Positions 1 through 8,809 are shown, counted from the stretch's first letter. The stretch: DNA of 64,000 bases from Hyphomicrobiales bacterium (GCA_002401155.1 NVSG01000001.1:643272-707271); one strand, 5' to 3'. Program-made: numbers and translations. The notes: generated by a model from the sequence alone, not told the origin.

Positions 1-829
1 TGACAGCCGGAACACCTTTTTCCCGCGAAAGTTCCGCCGCCGCATGCAAGGATACACGTGCAGAAGCAATGATGTGATATTCGTTGCGGCTAAGCTTGGC
101 ATCATCTGGACGCGGAGCATCCGAAGCATCGTGGTTCAAATGATCAATGATTGATTGCGGCAATGCCATTTTATATCGCGCCACGATATCACGCGCCTCA
201 GCCAACGTCCCCATATCAGGCACAGTCGGGCCGGAAGCCACATGGGCAGGATTATCGCCGGGAATATCAGACACAATCAACGATAGCACCTTCGCAGGAT
301 AAGCCTGCATGGCAAGCCGCCCGCCTTTGATACGAGACACTTGTTTACGCACGCAATTCATTGCGGAGATGGGAGCACCCGAAGCAAGCAACACTTCATT
401 TAGCGCAATCTCATCTCCAAGACTTACGCCCTCAGGCGGAGCAGGCAGAAGCGCTGAGCCTCCTCCAGAAATCACCGCAATCACGAGGTCGTCTTCGCTG
501 AGGTTTGAAACCGTTTCTAAAATTCTATTCGATGCCACTAGCCCAGCAGCATCAGGAACCGGGTGCGAAGCTTCAATAATTTCAACATTTTTACATTCCA
601 CACCAAAGCCGTAGCGCGTCACTACAAGCCCTTCGACAGCACCGTGACCAGCCTCTTCCCATGCACTTTCAAACGCCGCAGCAATCTGCGCTGAAGCTTT
701 ACCAGCACCAACAATAATCAACCGTCCTTTAGGAGGTTCTGGCAAGAACGAGGTAATGTTACGCGCCGGATCGGCAGCTTCCACCGCTGCTTCGAATAGG
801 CTTTGTAAAAATGCTTTTGGGTTTTCCAT
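1..829 (-). CDS. Glycerate 2-kinase (GckA/TtuD family), partial at left edge
   Basis: From the ATG at 829 the frame stays open for 276 codons and runs off the left edge, so the C-terminal part (the MOFRL domain in this family) is missing. It opens MENPKAFLQSLF and shows IVGAGKAS (about residues 39-46), EASHPVPDAAG, VISGGGSALLP and RKQVSRIKGGRLA, which are the conserved blocks of bacterial glycerate kinases of the GckA/TtuD type. These phosphorylate D-glycerate to 2-phosphoglycerate in the cytoplasm, linking glyoxylate, tartrate and hydroxypyruvate metabolism to glycolysis. The start codon lies directly next to the znuB stop (830), so the gene may be co-transcribed with the zinc transporter, although the functions are unrelated. 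Family assignment is firm; the precise substrate is inferred. Confidence 0.85.
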   Translation of the reverse strand, partial: MENPKAFLQSLFEAAVEAADPARNITSFLPEPPKGRLIIVGAGKASAQIAAAFESAWEEAGHGAVEGLVVTRYGFGVECKNVEIIEASHPVPDAAGLVASNRILETVSNLSEDDLVIAVISGGGSALLPAPPEGVSLGDEIALNEVLLASGAPISAMNCVRKQVSRIKGGRLAMQAYPAKVLSLIVSDIPGDNPAHVASGPTVPDMGTLAEARDIVARYKMALPQSIIDHLNHDASDAPRPDDAKLSRNEYHIIASARVSLHAAAELSREKGVPAV

Positions 830-1630
830 TTAGCTCTTATTCTTCGCATTCATTGAAATCAGATGGGAAATTATGAACAGCGCCAGCGCCGCCACCACGA
901 TAGACGGCCCTGTTGGCGTGTCGAATTCATAAGAAGAAAACAAACCACCGCATACCGATACGACACCAATCAACGAAGCAGCAACGGCCATTTGCTCTGG
1001 AGAGCCTATCAACCGACGCGCGGTTGCTGCCGGGATAATCAACAAGGATGTAATCAACAATATGCCGACAATTTTGATCGCAATCGCGATTAACAATGCC
1101 ATCAACATCAAGAACCCGGCCCGTGCAATTTCAGGCTTCATACCTTCCGCAATGGCCATTTCTTCATTGACGGTTGATGCTAGCAAGGGGCGCCATAACC
1201 AGATAATACCCACCATCACCAAGCTGCCTGCACCATAAATCATGTACAAATCAAACTTGGTCACCGAAAGAATATCGCCAGTCAAAAGATGCATCAAATC
1301 AAAGTTCAGCGAAGTCATCAGCGCCATGATCACCAGCCCAATCGCCAACGTCGAATGAGATAACACTCCAAGCAGCGCATCGCGTGGCAATCTCCCATCG
1401 CGTTCGAGAAACAACAAGATCAGCGCGATCACCACCCCGACAATCAATACGCTTAACTCAATATTTATCCCGAAAAAATACCCCAGCGCCACACCGAGCA
1501 AAGCCGAGTGCGCCATGGTGTCGCCGAAATAGGCCATGCGCCGCCATACAACGAAACATCCCAACGGCCCGGCAATAATCGCAATTCCAATACCGGCCAA
1601 AATCGCACGAACAAAAAAATCATCAATCAT
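830..1630 (-). CDS. znuB: Zinc ABC transporter permease ZnuB
   Basis: A protein of about 266 residues of the ABC-3 (ZnuB/MntB) permease family with about eight hydrophobic helices. It moves the metal ion across the inner membrane, together with ZnuC (ATPase) and ZnuA (periplasmic binding protein). The motif LGCFVVWRRMAYFGDTMAHS near the N-terminus is characteristic, and the HSALLGVALG segment follows. I prefer the ATG at 1630 (MIDDFFVRAIL), with a second in-frame start at 1645; both lie inside the 3' end of znuC (stop at 1623), so translation is probably coupled. Zinc, not manganese, is favoured by the histidine-rich tail of the partner ATPase. Confidence 0.93.
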   Translation of the reverse strand: MIDDFFVRAILAGIGIAIIAGPLGCFVVWRRMAYFGDTMAHSALLGVALGYFFGINIELSVLIVGVVIALILLFLERDGRLPRDALLGVLSHSTLAIGLVIMALMTSLNFDLMHLLTGDILSVTKFDLYMIYGAGSLVMVGIIWLWRPLLASTVNEEMAIAEGMKPEIARAGFLMLMALLIAIAIKIVGILLITSLLIIPAATARRLIGSPEQMAVAASLIGVVSVCGGLFSSYEFDTPTGPSIVVAALALFIISHLISMNAKNKS

Positions 1631-2486
1631 GGTGGTGCCCGTCATCCGGGTGACAGTGGTCGGTAATAGAACCGTCCGAATGCTTCACCTTGCCATCGGG
1701 CAGATGAGTGTGATCGTGATGATGCTGATAAACCGCCAACCCTTCGACAGCGCGGGCACCGAATAATTCTCGATATTCAGCACTCTCGCTCACCGCCTGC
1801 GGGCTGCCAGTACAACAAACATGACCATTGAGACAAATCACAACATCCGTTTCAGCCATCACCAAATGCAAATCATGGGAAATCAGCAAGACACCACATT
1901 GGGTCTGATTGCGAATATCCTTGATCAAATCATAAAGCGCAATCTCGCCGGAAAAATCGACCCCTTGCGCTGGTTCATCAAGCACCAACAAATCAGGCTT
2001 GCGCAACATCGCCCTTGCCATCATCACACGCTGGAATTCACCACCGGAGAGTGACTGCACTCTGGATTGGGCATGTTGACTAACGCCGACCATTTCCAGC
2101 GCCTCTGCAATTTCATGTTTTTTATGATGCGCGGTGAGGTTAAGCAGCCGCGTTACTGTGAGCGGCAATGTGGCTTCAATATCAAATTTCTGCGGCACAT
2201 AACCAACGCGCAACCTCGGATCGCGCTGCACACTTCCCTCATCCGGCTTGATAATCCCCAAGGCGACTTTTGCCGACGTACTTTTACCGGAACCATTTGG
2301 CCCCACCAGCGTCACGATTTCGCCGCGCCGAACCTTGATATCTATGCCGCGAATAAGCCAGCGCCCATCGCGGTTCACCCCCACATTATGCAAGGCAACC
2401 AGCAATTGGTCATCGCTATTTGGTGAAGGAGCACTTGTTGACAATCGAGCAGCTTTCAGATCATGAGTGGGGATTATAACTAACAT
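1623..2486 (-). CDS. znuC: Zinc ABC transporter ATP-binding protein ZnuC
   Basis: An ABC ATPase of 287 residues from the ATG at 2486. That start has a strong Shine-Dalgarno (GGGAGG, 7 bases upstream), whereas a longer frame begins at 2543 inside the operator region. Walker A GPNGSGKST, the signature LSGGEFQRVMMARAML and Walker B DLLVLDEP are intact. The C-terminal 40 residues are very rich in histidine and aspartate (HHHDHTH and a final DDGHHHD), a metal-binding tail often seen on ZnuC of Rhizobiales. It powers zinc uptake through ZnuB. It is divergent from znuA, and the shared 75-bp intergenic region carries a tandem operator, so both directions are probably repressed together by a Fur-family regulator. 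Confidence 0.93.
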   Translation of the reverse strand: MLVIIPTHDLKAARLSTSAPSPNSDDQLLVALHNVGVNRDGRWLIRGIDIKVRRGEIVTLVGPNGSGKSTSAKVALGIIKPDEGSVQRDPRLRVGYVPQKFDIEATLPLTVTRLLNLTAHHKKHEIAEALEMVGVSQHAQSRVQSLSGGEFQRVMMARAMLRKPDLLVLDEPAQGVDFSGEIALYDLIKDIRNQTQCGVLLISHDLHLVMAETDVVICLNGHVCCTGSPQAVSESAEYRELFGARAVEGLAVYQHHHDHTHLPDGKVKHSDGSITDHCHPDDGHHHD

Positions 2487-2500
2487 AATTCCCTCCCTTA

Positions 2501-2544
2501 GCCAGCAAAATGTCTGCACATTGCCAGCAAAATATTTGCACATT
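2501..2544. promoter_or_regulatory. Tandem 22-bp operator between znuC and znuA
   Basis: Two directly adjacent copies of a 22-bp unit (2501-2522 and 2523-2544) match at 20 of 22 positions. Each contains a near-palindrome of the form GCAAAAT-n-TTTGC, clearest in the second copy. The position between two divergent zinc-transport genes, within 15 bp of both starts, fits a Fur-family repressor (Zur, or Mur) bound on two turns of helix per copy. The regulator itself is not in the window, so its identity is inferred. Confidence 0.65.
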
Positions 2545-2561
2545 GATAGTGATTAAAACAC

Positions 2562-3407
2562 GTGACGTTTAAAATTTTCTCCCGGTTCACCTTAACTGCA
2601 ATTGTCATGTTGGCTCTTCCCTATGGCAAAGCCGTGGCCAACGACATCAGCGTATCAACCAAACCACTTCATTCTCTGGTCGCAAGCATTACCGGCAAAA
2701 ACGCTTCCCCCATGCTAATAATTGACGGCATCACATCCATCCATCATATGAGCTTGAAGCCTTCGACCATTCGCAAACTTCACAGGGCCAACGCCGTTTT
2801 ATGGATGGGAGCAGATATCGAACCTTACATCGAAAACGCTCTGGACTCCGTGCCCAACACCACTCAAATTCACGATCTGAGTTCGCATCTCATCAAACAA
2901 AACGTCTATTGGTGGACCAATCCCCAACAGGCAATCGCCTTGATCTCTCCGCTAACCGAACTGATCATCGCAACCGACCCGGAAAACAAATCCAACTATC
3001 AAAAAAATGCCGAAAACCTTGTCCAACAATTAAAAACCATGAACTCGGAAATCAAGGCGTCCCTGTCTCCTTTTTCAAACGCACATTTCATGACGCTGCA
3101 CGATACCTATCGCGGATTCAATTCCAATTTTGGTTTGAAAGAGGGGAATGCTATTGAACAAAACGGCACGGTGGGCGCAAAAACCCTTGTTAAATTGCGC
3201 AAAGAGATCAAGCAGACGGACATTCCTTGCGTCTTTGGAGAGGCCGGCGAAAATTCGGCCATCCTCGGCACCTTGATAGAAGGCACGACAGCAAAACTTG
3301 GAACCCTCGATGCAATGGGAAACAATCTGGCGGCCGGTTCCATGTTTTACGAGAACCTCATCCGCCAGATCGCTGATACTTATTTAGCGTGCTTTAGCGC
3401 TAAGTAA
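2562..3407 (+). CDS. znuA: Zinc ABC transporter periplasmic binding protein ZnuA
   Basis: A 281-residue cluster A-I metal-binding protein (ZnuA/TroA family). It starts at a GTG (2562) with a hydrophobic signal peptide ending near GKAVA|ND. Candidate metal ligands are His in STKPLHSLV, His-His in SIHHMSLKPS (the hallmark block of the family), His in MTLHDTYRGF and an acidic residue in FGEAGENSAIL. The histidine-rich loop of E. coli ZnuA is missing; the histidine-rich segment is instead on ZnuC. It should capture Zn(II) in the periplasm and deliver it to ZnuB. No clear Shine-Dalgarno precedes the GTG, so the start is the least certain part of this call. Confidence 0.88.
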   Translation: MTFKIFSRFTLTAIVMLALPYGKAVANDISVSTKPLHSLVASITGKNASPMLIIDGITSIHHMSLKPSTIRKLHRANAVLWMGADIEPYIENALDSVPNTTQIHDLSSHLIKQNVYWWTNPQQAIALISPLTELIIATDPENKSNYQKNAENLVQQLKTMNSEIKASLSPFSNAHFMTLHDTYRGFNSNFGLKEGNAIEQNGTVGAKTLVKLRKEIKQTDIPCVFGEAGENSAILGTLIEGTTAKLGTLDAMGNNLAAGSMFYENLIRQIADTYLACFSAK

Positions 3408-3409
3408 CC

Positions 3410-4381
3410 CTATGGGATCAGTACGGTTGAACCAATCGTGGCACGACCTTCAAGAGCATCATGAGCTTTAGCAGCATCCTTGAGCGCAAATTTCTGGCCA
3501 ATGGTGATGTCAATCTTGCCGCTTTCAACCATCCCAAACAGCACGTCACAATTTTCTACAAATGCTTCTGGCGTATCGATATAAGTGAACAAGGTCGGAC
3601 GGCAGACGTAAAGCGCGCCCTTCGCGGCCAAAATACCAAGATTTGGCACAGCAACCGGACCGGTAGCATTACCAAATGAAACCATCATGCCGCGCTTTTT
3701 GAGGCAATCCAGAGACTGATTGAAAGTATCCTTGCCGATGCTGTCATAAACCACATCAACGCCCTTGCCGCCGGTGATTTCTTTCACCTTCTCAACAAAA
3801 TCTTCGTCACGATAAAGGATCGTATGGTCGCAACCATTGGCTTTCGCCAGCTCTGCTTTTTCAGGAGAACCAACCGTACCAATCACAGTAGCGCCAATAA
3901 GTTTGGCCCACTGGCATGCAATCAGCCCTACGCCGCCAGCTGCAGCATGAAAAAGGATAGTTTCACCTTTTTTGAGTGGGTAAGTGAGGTGTAGCAAATA
4001 ATGCGCTGTCAGACCTTTGAGCATGATTGAAGCACCAACCTCATCGGAAATACCGTCCGGCAGCTTGGCAAGAAACCCGGAATCCGCGATCAGCTCTTCC
4101 GCATAGGTGCCCATCAAGCTGCAATAGGCGACCCGGTCGCCAACAGCCACATTGGTCACCCCTTCGCCCAATTCCATAATAACACCCGCGCCTTCTTTGC
4201 CCGGGATAAACGGCGTTTCATTGGGATAAAGGCCACTGCGGAAATAAACGTCGATGAAATTAAGGCCGATAGCTGTGCTTTTAATACGCACCTGACCTGG
4301 GCCGGGCGTACCAACGGATTTTTCAACCCATGCAAGAACATCGGACCCGCCATGTTCAGTAACTTCAATTGCGTGCGTCAT
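3410..4381 (-). CDS. NADPH:quinone oxidoreductase, zeta-crystallin type
   Basis: A 323-residue medium-chain dehydrogenase/reductase lacking the zinc-binding cysteines, so it belongs with quinone oxidoreductases and not with alcohol dehydrogenases. The catalytic-domain block GLNFIDVYFRSGLYP and the nucleotide-binding block AAAGGVGLIACQWAKLIGA are canonical, and NATGPVAVP and the C-terminal GSTVLIP also match the Qor family. The ATG at 4381 has GAGGGG 8 bases upstream. It probably reduces quinones or conjugated enones with NADPH in the cytoplasm. It is convergent with znuA (2-bp gap) and lies downstream of rpe in the same direction with a 76-bp gap, so the two may be co-transcribed. Confidence 0.88.
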   Translation of the reverse strand: MTHAIEVTEHGGSDVLAWVEKSVGTPGPGQVRIKSTAIGLNFIDVYFRSGLYPNETPFIPGKEGAGVIMELGEGVTNVAVGDRVAYCSLMGTYAEELIADSGFLAKLPDGISDEVGASIMLKGLTAHYLLHLTYPLKKGETILFHAAAGGVGLIACQWAKLIGATVIGTVGSPEKAELAKANGCDHTILYRDEDFVEKVKEITGGKGVDVVYDSIGKDTFNQSLDCLKKRGMMVSFGNATGPVAVPNLGILAAKGALYVCRPTLFTYIDTPEAFVENCDVLFGMVESGKIDITIGQKFALKDAAKAHDALEGRATIGSTVLIP

Positions 4382-4457
4382 TTCATTTTCCCCTCAGATA
4401 ATTGAATGAATAATTGATAAGTATCTTTTGCGGCGCAAGCAAGTGCAGGCACAAATT

Positions 4458-5132
4458 TCACATCGCGTCATTGGAAGCTTTGCGAATAGCAGAAATATTC
4501 TGCGCGTAATTGTTTTGATTGCCATCCTTAAAGATAGCAGAACCTGCCACCAGCACATTGGCTCCGGCAGCGGCAACCAAAGGCGCGGTTTCCGGGGTAA
4601 TACCACCATCAATTTCGATACCGATGGGACGATTGCCGATCAGAGCTTTAACCTTGCGCACCTTTTCAACCACCGGCTCAATGAATTTCTGACCGCCAAA
4701 TCCAGGATTGACCGTCATCAACAAAACAAGATCGAGCCGATCGAGCACATATTCAATCACATTTTCCGGCGTTGATGGATTGAGCGACACTCCTGCCTTT
4801 TTCCCAAGCGCCTTGATGGCCTGCAATGAACGGTCCAGATGCGGCCCGGCTTCGGCATGAACCGTAATGATATCGCAGCCAGCATCGGCAAAAGCCGCCA
4901 AATACGCATCCGTTGGCGCGATCATCAAATGGCAATCAAACACCATATCGGTGCGACCGCGAATGGATTTAATCACCTGCGGGCCAAAAGTAATATTCGG
5001 CACAAAATGCCCATCCATCACATCCAGATGTATCCAGTCGGCGCCAGCCTCAACAATGGCATCAATCTCGTTTCCCAGTTTGGAAAAATCGGCAGAAAGA
5101 ATGGAAGGCGCAATGATAGTTGATGCGGTCAT
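4458..5132 (-). CDS. rpe: Ribulose-phosphate 3-epimerase
   Basis: A 224-residue TIM-barrel epimerase interconverting ribulose 5-phosphate and xylulose 5-phosphate in the pentose phosphate pathway or Calvin cycle. All signature blocks are present: [28 protein letters not shown], the [13 protein letters not shown] loop and [13 protein letters not shown]. Metal ligands expected from the family (His and Asp in HLDVMD, His in DCHLMI, Asp in IDGG) are intact. I chose the ATG at 5132 ([10 protein letters not shown]); a TTG four codons upstream is less likely. It is divergent from cysQ, with a 160-bp region between. Confidence 0.95.
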   Translation of the reverse strand: MTASTIIAPSILSADFSKLGNEIDAIVEAGADWIHLDVMDGHFVPNITFGPQVIKSIRGRTDMVFDCHLMIAPTDAYLAAFADAGCDIITVHAEAGPHLDRSLQAIKALGKKAGVSLNPSTPENVIEYVLDRLDLVLLMTVNPGFGGQKFIEPVVEKVRKVKALIGNRPIGIEIDGGITPETAPLVAAAGANVLVAGSAIFKDGNQNNYAQNISAIRKASNDAM

Positions 5133-5224
5133 GGAATATACCAAGTCAGGTTAGAACGGTTATTATTCGATGTTTTGGGTCACACCACCACCAAATGCAA
5201 GGCCTGAACCGAAGCGATGCGAAT

Positions 5225-5256
5225 ATAGGGTGGAAAACCATCGATGTTTTCCCTAT
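5225..5256 (+). promoter_or_regulatory. Hairpin in the rpe-cysQ intergenic region
   Basis: An imperfect inverted repeat (arms ATAGGG...AAAAC and GTTTT...CCCTAT with a 3-base bulge, loop CATCGAT) lies about 40 bp upstream of cysQ. It could be a 5'-leader structure or a binding site for a regulator. There is no U-tract that would make it a terminator. Function unknown. Confidence 0.3.
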
Positions 5257-5292
5257 AACACGGAAAATCGGACCCAATTTTGAAAAATAATC

Positions 5293-6069
5293 ATGCACAC
5301 TTTAGACGAGATAATTTCAATCTCCCGCAAACTCTGCCTTGAAGGTGGAAAAATTGCCATGCACCACTATGGCAATCTAGAAAAAATCATGACAAAGGCC
5401 GATAATAGCCCACTCACTGCAGCGGATTTGGCCGTCGATGAAATCATCGTCAATGGTCTCAACAAGGCCTTCCCTGAAATCCCAATCATCACGGAAGAAC
5501 GCGCGGCCAATCACACCGTCAGTCACTCAACCGGTAGGTTCTTCCTGATTGACCCTATTGATGGCACAAAAGAATTCATCAATAAAAGCAACGAGTTCAC
5601 CATTAATATCGCTTTAATCGAAGATGGAACACCAGTAGCCGGCATGGTCTATGCGCCAGCCCTAAAGCGCCTTTTCTGGGGGGCAAAAAATCTGGGTGCC
5701 TTTGAAGAAAACAGCGAAGGTTCTGCCGATGCAATCTCCGTGCGCGATACCAATAGCGATGCCTTGATTGTGGTTGCCAGCCGCTCTCATCTGAATGCCG
5801 AAACGGAAGCCTTCATCGAAAAAAACAAGGTCGTTAGCGTCAAGAATGCAGGCTCCTCCCTAAAATTTTGCCTGATTGCAGCAGGTGAAGCAGACATCTA
5901 TCCGCGTTTTGGCCCGACCATGGAATGGGACATCGCGGCAGGCCACGCGGTTTTGGCAGCCGCCGGAGGTGTTGTACACACAATTGATGGGGACCCTATC
6001 AGCTATGGCCAGAAGCATTATAAAAGCCCCTTTTTCATCGCCAGAACAGCCTCTGCCAAATATTTTTGA
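5293..6069 (+). CDS. cysQ: 3'(2'),5'-bisphosphate nucleotidase CysQ
   Basis: A 258-residue inositol-monophosphatase superfamily enzyme. The metal-binding motifs are all visible: EER after PIITEE, DPIDGTKEF (the DPxDGT signature) and the late EWDIAAGHAVL block (WDxAA). CysQ hydrolyses 3'-phosphoadenosine 5'-phosphate to AMP, clearing a toxic by-product of sulfate assimilation, and acts at the cytoplasmic face. Length matches the family. No sulfur genes flank it; the downstream gene is a small hypothetical in the same direction. Confidence 0.93.
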   Translation: MHTLDEIISISRKLCLEGGKIAMHHYGNLEKIMTKADNSPLTAADLAVDEIIVNGLNKAFPEIPIITEERAANHTVSHSTGRFFLIDPIDGTKEFINKSNEFTINIALIEDGTPVAGMVYAPALKRLFWGAKNLGAFEENSEGSADAISVRDTNSDALIVVASRSHLNAETEAFIEKNKVVSVKNAGSSLKFCLIAAGEADIYPRFGPTMEWDIAAGHAVLAAAGGVVHTIDGDPISYGQKHYKSPFFIARTASAKYF

Positions 6070-6143
6070 TTGATTTTATGGTATTCAAATGGCTACGATC
6101 TATAATATTAGTACGATCTAGTCAGAACACCTGCAAAAGCAAG

Positions 6144-6350
6144 ATGATAAATTACGAACGCCATATTAGAAATGCGCTGGGGCGATTGAGCACCCCGGAC
6201 ACGGGTATGAGACTTCGTGTCTACCGTTCGGCCATGCAGGCTTTTGAAAATAAGTTCGGCAGCGACACCACCGGCGAAACCGGTGATCAACGCACTCTCC
6301 TAGCTGATGCTATCCAAATGATTGAAGCGGAATACCGTACTGAGAGTTAG
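6144..6350 (+). CDS. Small hypothetical helical protein
   Basis: A 68-residue reading frame from the ATG at 6144 (MINYERHIRNALGRL). A longer frame begins at 6066 and overlaps the cysQ stop, but its first 26 residues look untranslated. The protein is charged, predicted helical, with no signal peptide or membrane segment, and the segment RLRVYRSAMQAFENKF resembles short alpha-helical proteins I have seen in Rhizobiales without assigned function. It follows cysQ by 74 bp on the same strand and is convergent with the exoP-like gene. I do not recognise a specific family; coding status is moderate. Confidence 0.5.
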   Translation: MINYERHIRNALGRLSTPDTGMRLRVYRSAMQAFENKFGSDTTGETGDQRTLLADAIQMIEAEYRTES

Positions 6351-6397
6351 GCTTAAGATAATACCTCCCCAACTCCCTACCTATATCTGCGTTCAAG

Positions 6398-6466
6398 ACG
6401 GCGAAGAGCCGTCCGGCGCTAATGCGCCGCGCTTTCGCAAGCCCAAGCAAAGCTTGGATACGCCGT
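6398..6466. repeat. Interspersed palindromic repeat, copy A
   Basis: A structured intergenic element closed by an outer stem ACGGCG (6398-6403) with CGCCGT (6461-6466). Inside are two hairpins: GGCGC-TAAT-GCGCC and CCAAGC-AAA-GCTTGG. A second copy lies at 45747-45818 with the same order of blocks (GGCGAAGAGCCG, CCGGCGCTA, TGCGCCGC and GGATACGCCGTGAG are shared). The layout is that of a REP/RIME-like, non-autonomous palindromic family. GC content is much higher than the flanks. Confidence 0.65.
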
Positions 6467-6470
6467 GAGA

Positions 6471-6518
6471 ACAAAAACGGCTTAGAATTATTCCGTGAAA
6501 CGGAAACATTCTAAGCCG
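6471..6518 (-). terminator. Intrinsic terminator overlapping the exoP-like stop codon
   Basis: On the minus strand an 11-bp stem CGGCTTAGAAT/ATTCTAAGCCG with an inner stem TTCCG/CGGAA is followed by TTTTTGTT. The proximal arm contains the stop codon of the upstream gene (TAG at 6511-6513), so termination begins inside the coding sequence. Confidence 0.8.
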
Positions 6519-8550
6519 CGTGCGACATGTCAGCGGCGTCTCGGGCATTCACCATCACCACTTCCTGATAGCCACGATTGGCAAGCTCGTCTTCAAGCAC
6601 AAGGCTGCTTTCCATATCATTGCCACTGGTGTTCAACACCACAACAGTATCAGCGCGCGCAATCGGATAAATGCCGTCTGCTGAGGTTCCGCCACAATCA
6701 ATAATCACAAAATCAAAGATCTCGGACAGACCATCAAGCAATTGGGAAAGGTGCTGCACCCCCTGCCCTTCATCCCTCGTAAGTTCTTGGCCAGCAGGAA
6801 TAATCTGCACGGACGAATTACGGTCGCTGTAAGTCACTTCGGTTAGTTGTGCGGCGCCATTGATCACATCACCAAGACCTGGCAGATCAACCCTGCCCAA
6901 CATCTTTGCCGTGGCTTCAAGACCAGCAGCAAGATCAACCAACGCGACCTTTCGCCCGTTAAGCGCAAGATTACGCGCAAATTTCCAACCGATTGAAGAA
7001 ACAGGATGCTGGCTCGCTGTCATCATCACAACCCGTGCCTGCCCAAGAATATTGAGTACCTGAGTGACGTTCTCCTCGGAATAAATCTGAGATTTTTCCG
7101 GCACACTATCATTATCAGCAACCGGAGGCGTTGCCACTTCTCGAACAACATCCGGTTTTATGAATGCCTGACCGCTGAGCAAAGCCCAGGCAAGAATGCC
7201 CATGATGCTCAAAATCAACGCAGCCACAGTACCTGCAATTGTATAGGGTATGATTTTTGGAAAATATGGTTTCAGCGGTAGACTGGCCTTGGAAATCACC
7301 CGGGCATTTACCGGCGCGAATTGATTGTTTTGACGGCTTGCAGCTTCGCGAAATTGCTTGAGATAGGCCTGCAGTAATTCTCGTTCTGCCGTTGCTTCAC
7401 GCTCAAGCGCACGCAACCCGACTTCCGCCTCGCCAACACGGGAAGATTCAGACTTGAGCCTGTTCATTTCACGGCGCAGTTCGGATTCTTTTTCCTTGGT
7501 AAATTCAACATTATCTTCCAGTCCGGTGAGAATGTTTTTCGCAGCGGTTACAATCTGGCGATCGATATTTGCTAATTGAGATTGCAGTGCTTTCAATCGA
7601 GGGTGGTTTGGCAGCAGGCTTATCGACAATTGTGAAATCTGCGCACTCACCGTTTGTTTGTTCTGGCGAAGCCGCTGAACGGTCACAGAACTTTCAACTT
7701 CCGGGATAGATTCAAGCGAAGACCCTCTCTTCAACGCCTTCCCCATGGAAGCCGCCCGAGCCTGAGCCGAAGAACGCTCAGCGCGCAACCGGGTTAATTC
7801 AGAAGAAATTTCGGATAATTGTTGGGTCGCCAAAAACCCGCTATTATTACCGGCAAGAATATCGGAATTGGCCCGAAACGCAGCAACTTTTGCCTCGGCT
7901 GTACGAACCTTCTCACGCAAACTATCGATCTCCGGACCAAGCCACTGGGTCGCATCCTGCGTCGCGGTAAGGCCCGCATCCTTCTGCAACTTCAGAAATT
8001 CAGTCATAATTTCATTGGGCACGGCTTCCGCCGTTTTAGGATTCTTGGAAGAAAACTCAACCACAATCACTCGGGAATTAACGACTGAAAAAATAGTCAA
8101 ATTCTTCTTGAACTTCTCTAACAGCTTGGCTTCCGGAGGAACGCCATTGCTGCGCTTACCCAGCCCTATCGTCGCCAAAATATCAGAAGCCAGCGAGTTT
8201 TCACTCTCACCTGAATATTCTCTCGTTTTTGATAGACCAAGATTTTTAATCACTGCCAGCGTGATGGTATCAGAACCAATCACCTCAACTTGGCTGCCAA
8301 TAGCTTCCTTGTCAAAAAGTTCAGAACGCCCTCTGGTATTATCGGCACGGGTAAACACTGTCTCGCGATTTTCAATCAATACGCGGGAACTTGATTTATA
8401 GAGCGGAGATAGCATCGAAAAAATCAGAAAGAGCAAAGCAGCGGTCGCGCCGGTAATTGCAATAATCGTGAATTTTTTCCGCCATACCTCCATCAACAAC
8501 CCATGGATGTCGATATCAACATCTTCTGGTTGGAATTGCTGAGCTGACAT
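6511..8550 (-). CDS. Wzz/ExoP-like polysaccharide co-polymerase with degenerate BY-kinase domain
   Basis: A 679-residue inner-membrane protein for exopolysaccharide chain-length control or export. Layout: short cytoplasmic N-terminus (DVDIDIHGLLMEVWRKK, typical of Wzz domains), TM1 about 27-48, a long periplasmic region with coiled-coil helices about 205-400, TM2 about 433-460, then a cytoplasmic tyrosine-kinase-like domain 490-679. The kinase fold is recognisable: Walker B FDFVIIDCGG (612-621) is kept, but the Walker A position (MTASQHPVSSIGW, about 510-522) has no GKS/T, Walker A' is changed (VALVDLAAG) and there is no C-terminal tyrosine cluster. It probably acts as a scaffold without kinase activity. 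It is divergent from the O-antigen-ligase-like gene at 8810, a likely partner. Confidence 0.87.
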   Translation of the reverse strand: MSAQQFQPEDVDIDIHGLLMEVWRKKFTIIAITGATAALLFLIFSMLSPLYKSSSRVLIENRETVFTRADNTRGRSELFDKEAIGSQVEVIGSDTITLAVIKNLGLSKTREYSGESENSLASDILATIGLGKRSNGVPPEAKLLEKFKKNLTIFSVVNSRVIVVEFSSKNPKTAEAVPNEIMTEFLKLQKDAGLTATQDATQWLGPEIDSLREKVRTAEAKVAAFRANSDILAGNNSGFLATQQLSEISSELTRLRAERSSAQARAASMGKALKRGSSLESIPEVESSVTVQRLRQNKQTVSAQISQLSISLLPNHPRLKALQSQLANIDRQIVTAAKNILTGLEDNVEFTKEKESELRREMNRLKSESSRVGEAEVGLRALEREATAERELLQAYLKQFREAASRQNNQFAPVNARVISKASLPLKPYFPKIIPYTIAGTVAALILSIMGILAWALLSGQAFIKPDVVREVATPPVADNDSVPEKSQIYSEENVTQVLNILGQARVVMMTASQHPVSSIGWKFARNLALNGRKVALVDLAAGLEATAKMLGRVDLPGLGDVINGAAQLTEVTYSDRNSSVQIIPAGQELTRDEGQGVQHLSQLLDGLSEIFDFVIIDCGGTSADGIYPIARADTVVVLNTSGNDMESSLVLEDELANRGYQEVVMVNARDAADMSHAA

Positions 8551-8809
8551 AACTGTCTCCTGAAGAACTTCAATTGTTTACGAATATGACTAGAAAATGA
8601 AGGATTAAGGTAACTAAGTTATTAATTCTCAAGCAAACGAGCGCAATTTTATGAAAATATTACGCCCCTTTCATGGATTGATAGTTAGCAACACGCAGAT
8701 ACAGCAAAAAAAGCACGATCATTTCTCTAAAATTTACCCTCTATTAACCAAGATAATTCATCTTTTGGTAACCATTGCGTCGTGAAAAAACGCGAGTTCA
8801 AAATCAATA
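8551..8809. promoter_or_regulatory. Divergent promoter region of the exopolysaccharide genes
   Basis: About 260 bp of AT-rich sequence between two divergent polysaccharide genes. It must hold both promoters. I see no clear operator palindrome or riboswitch. Confidence 0.45.
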
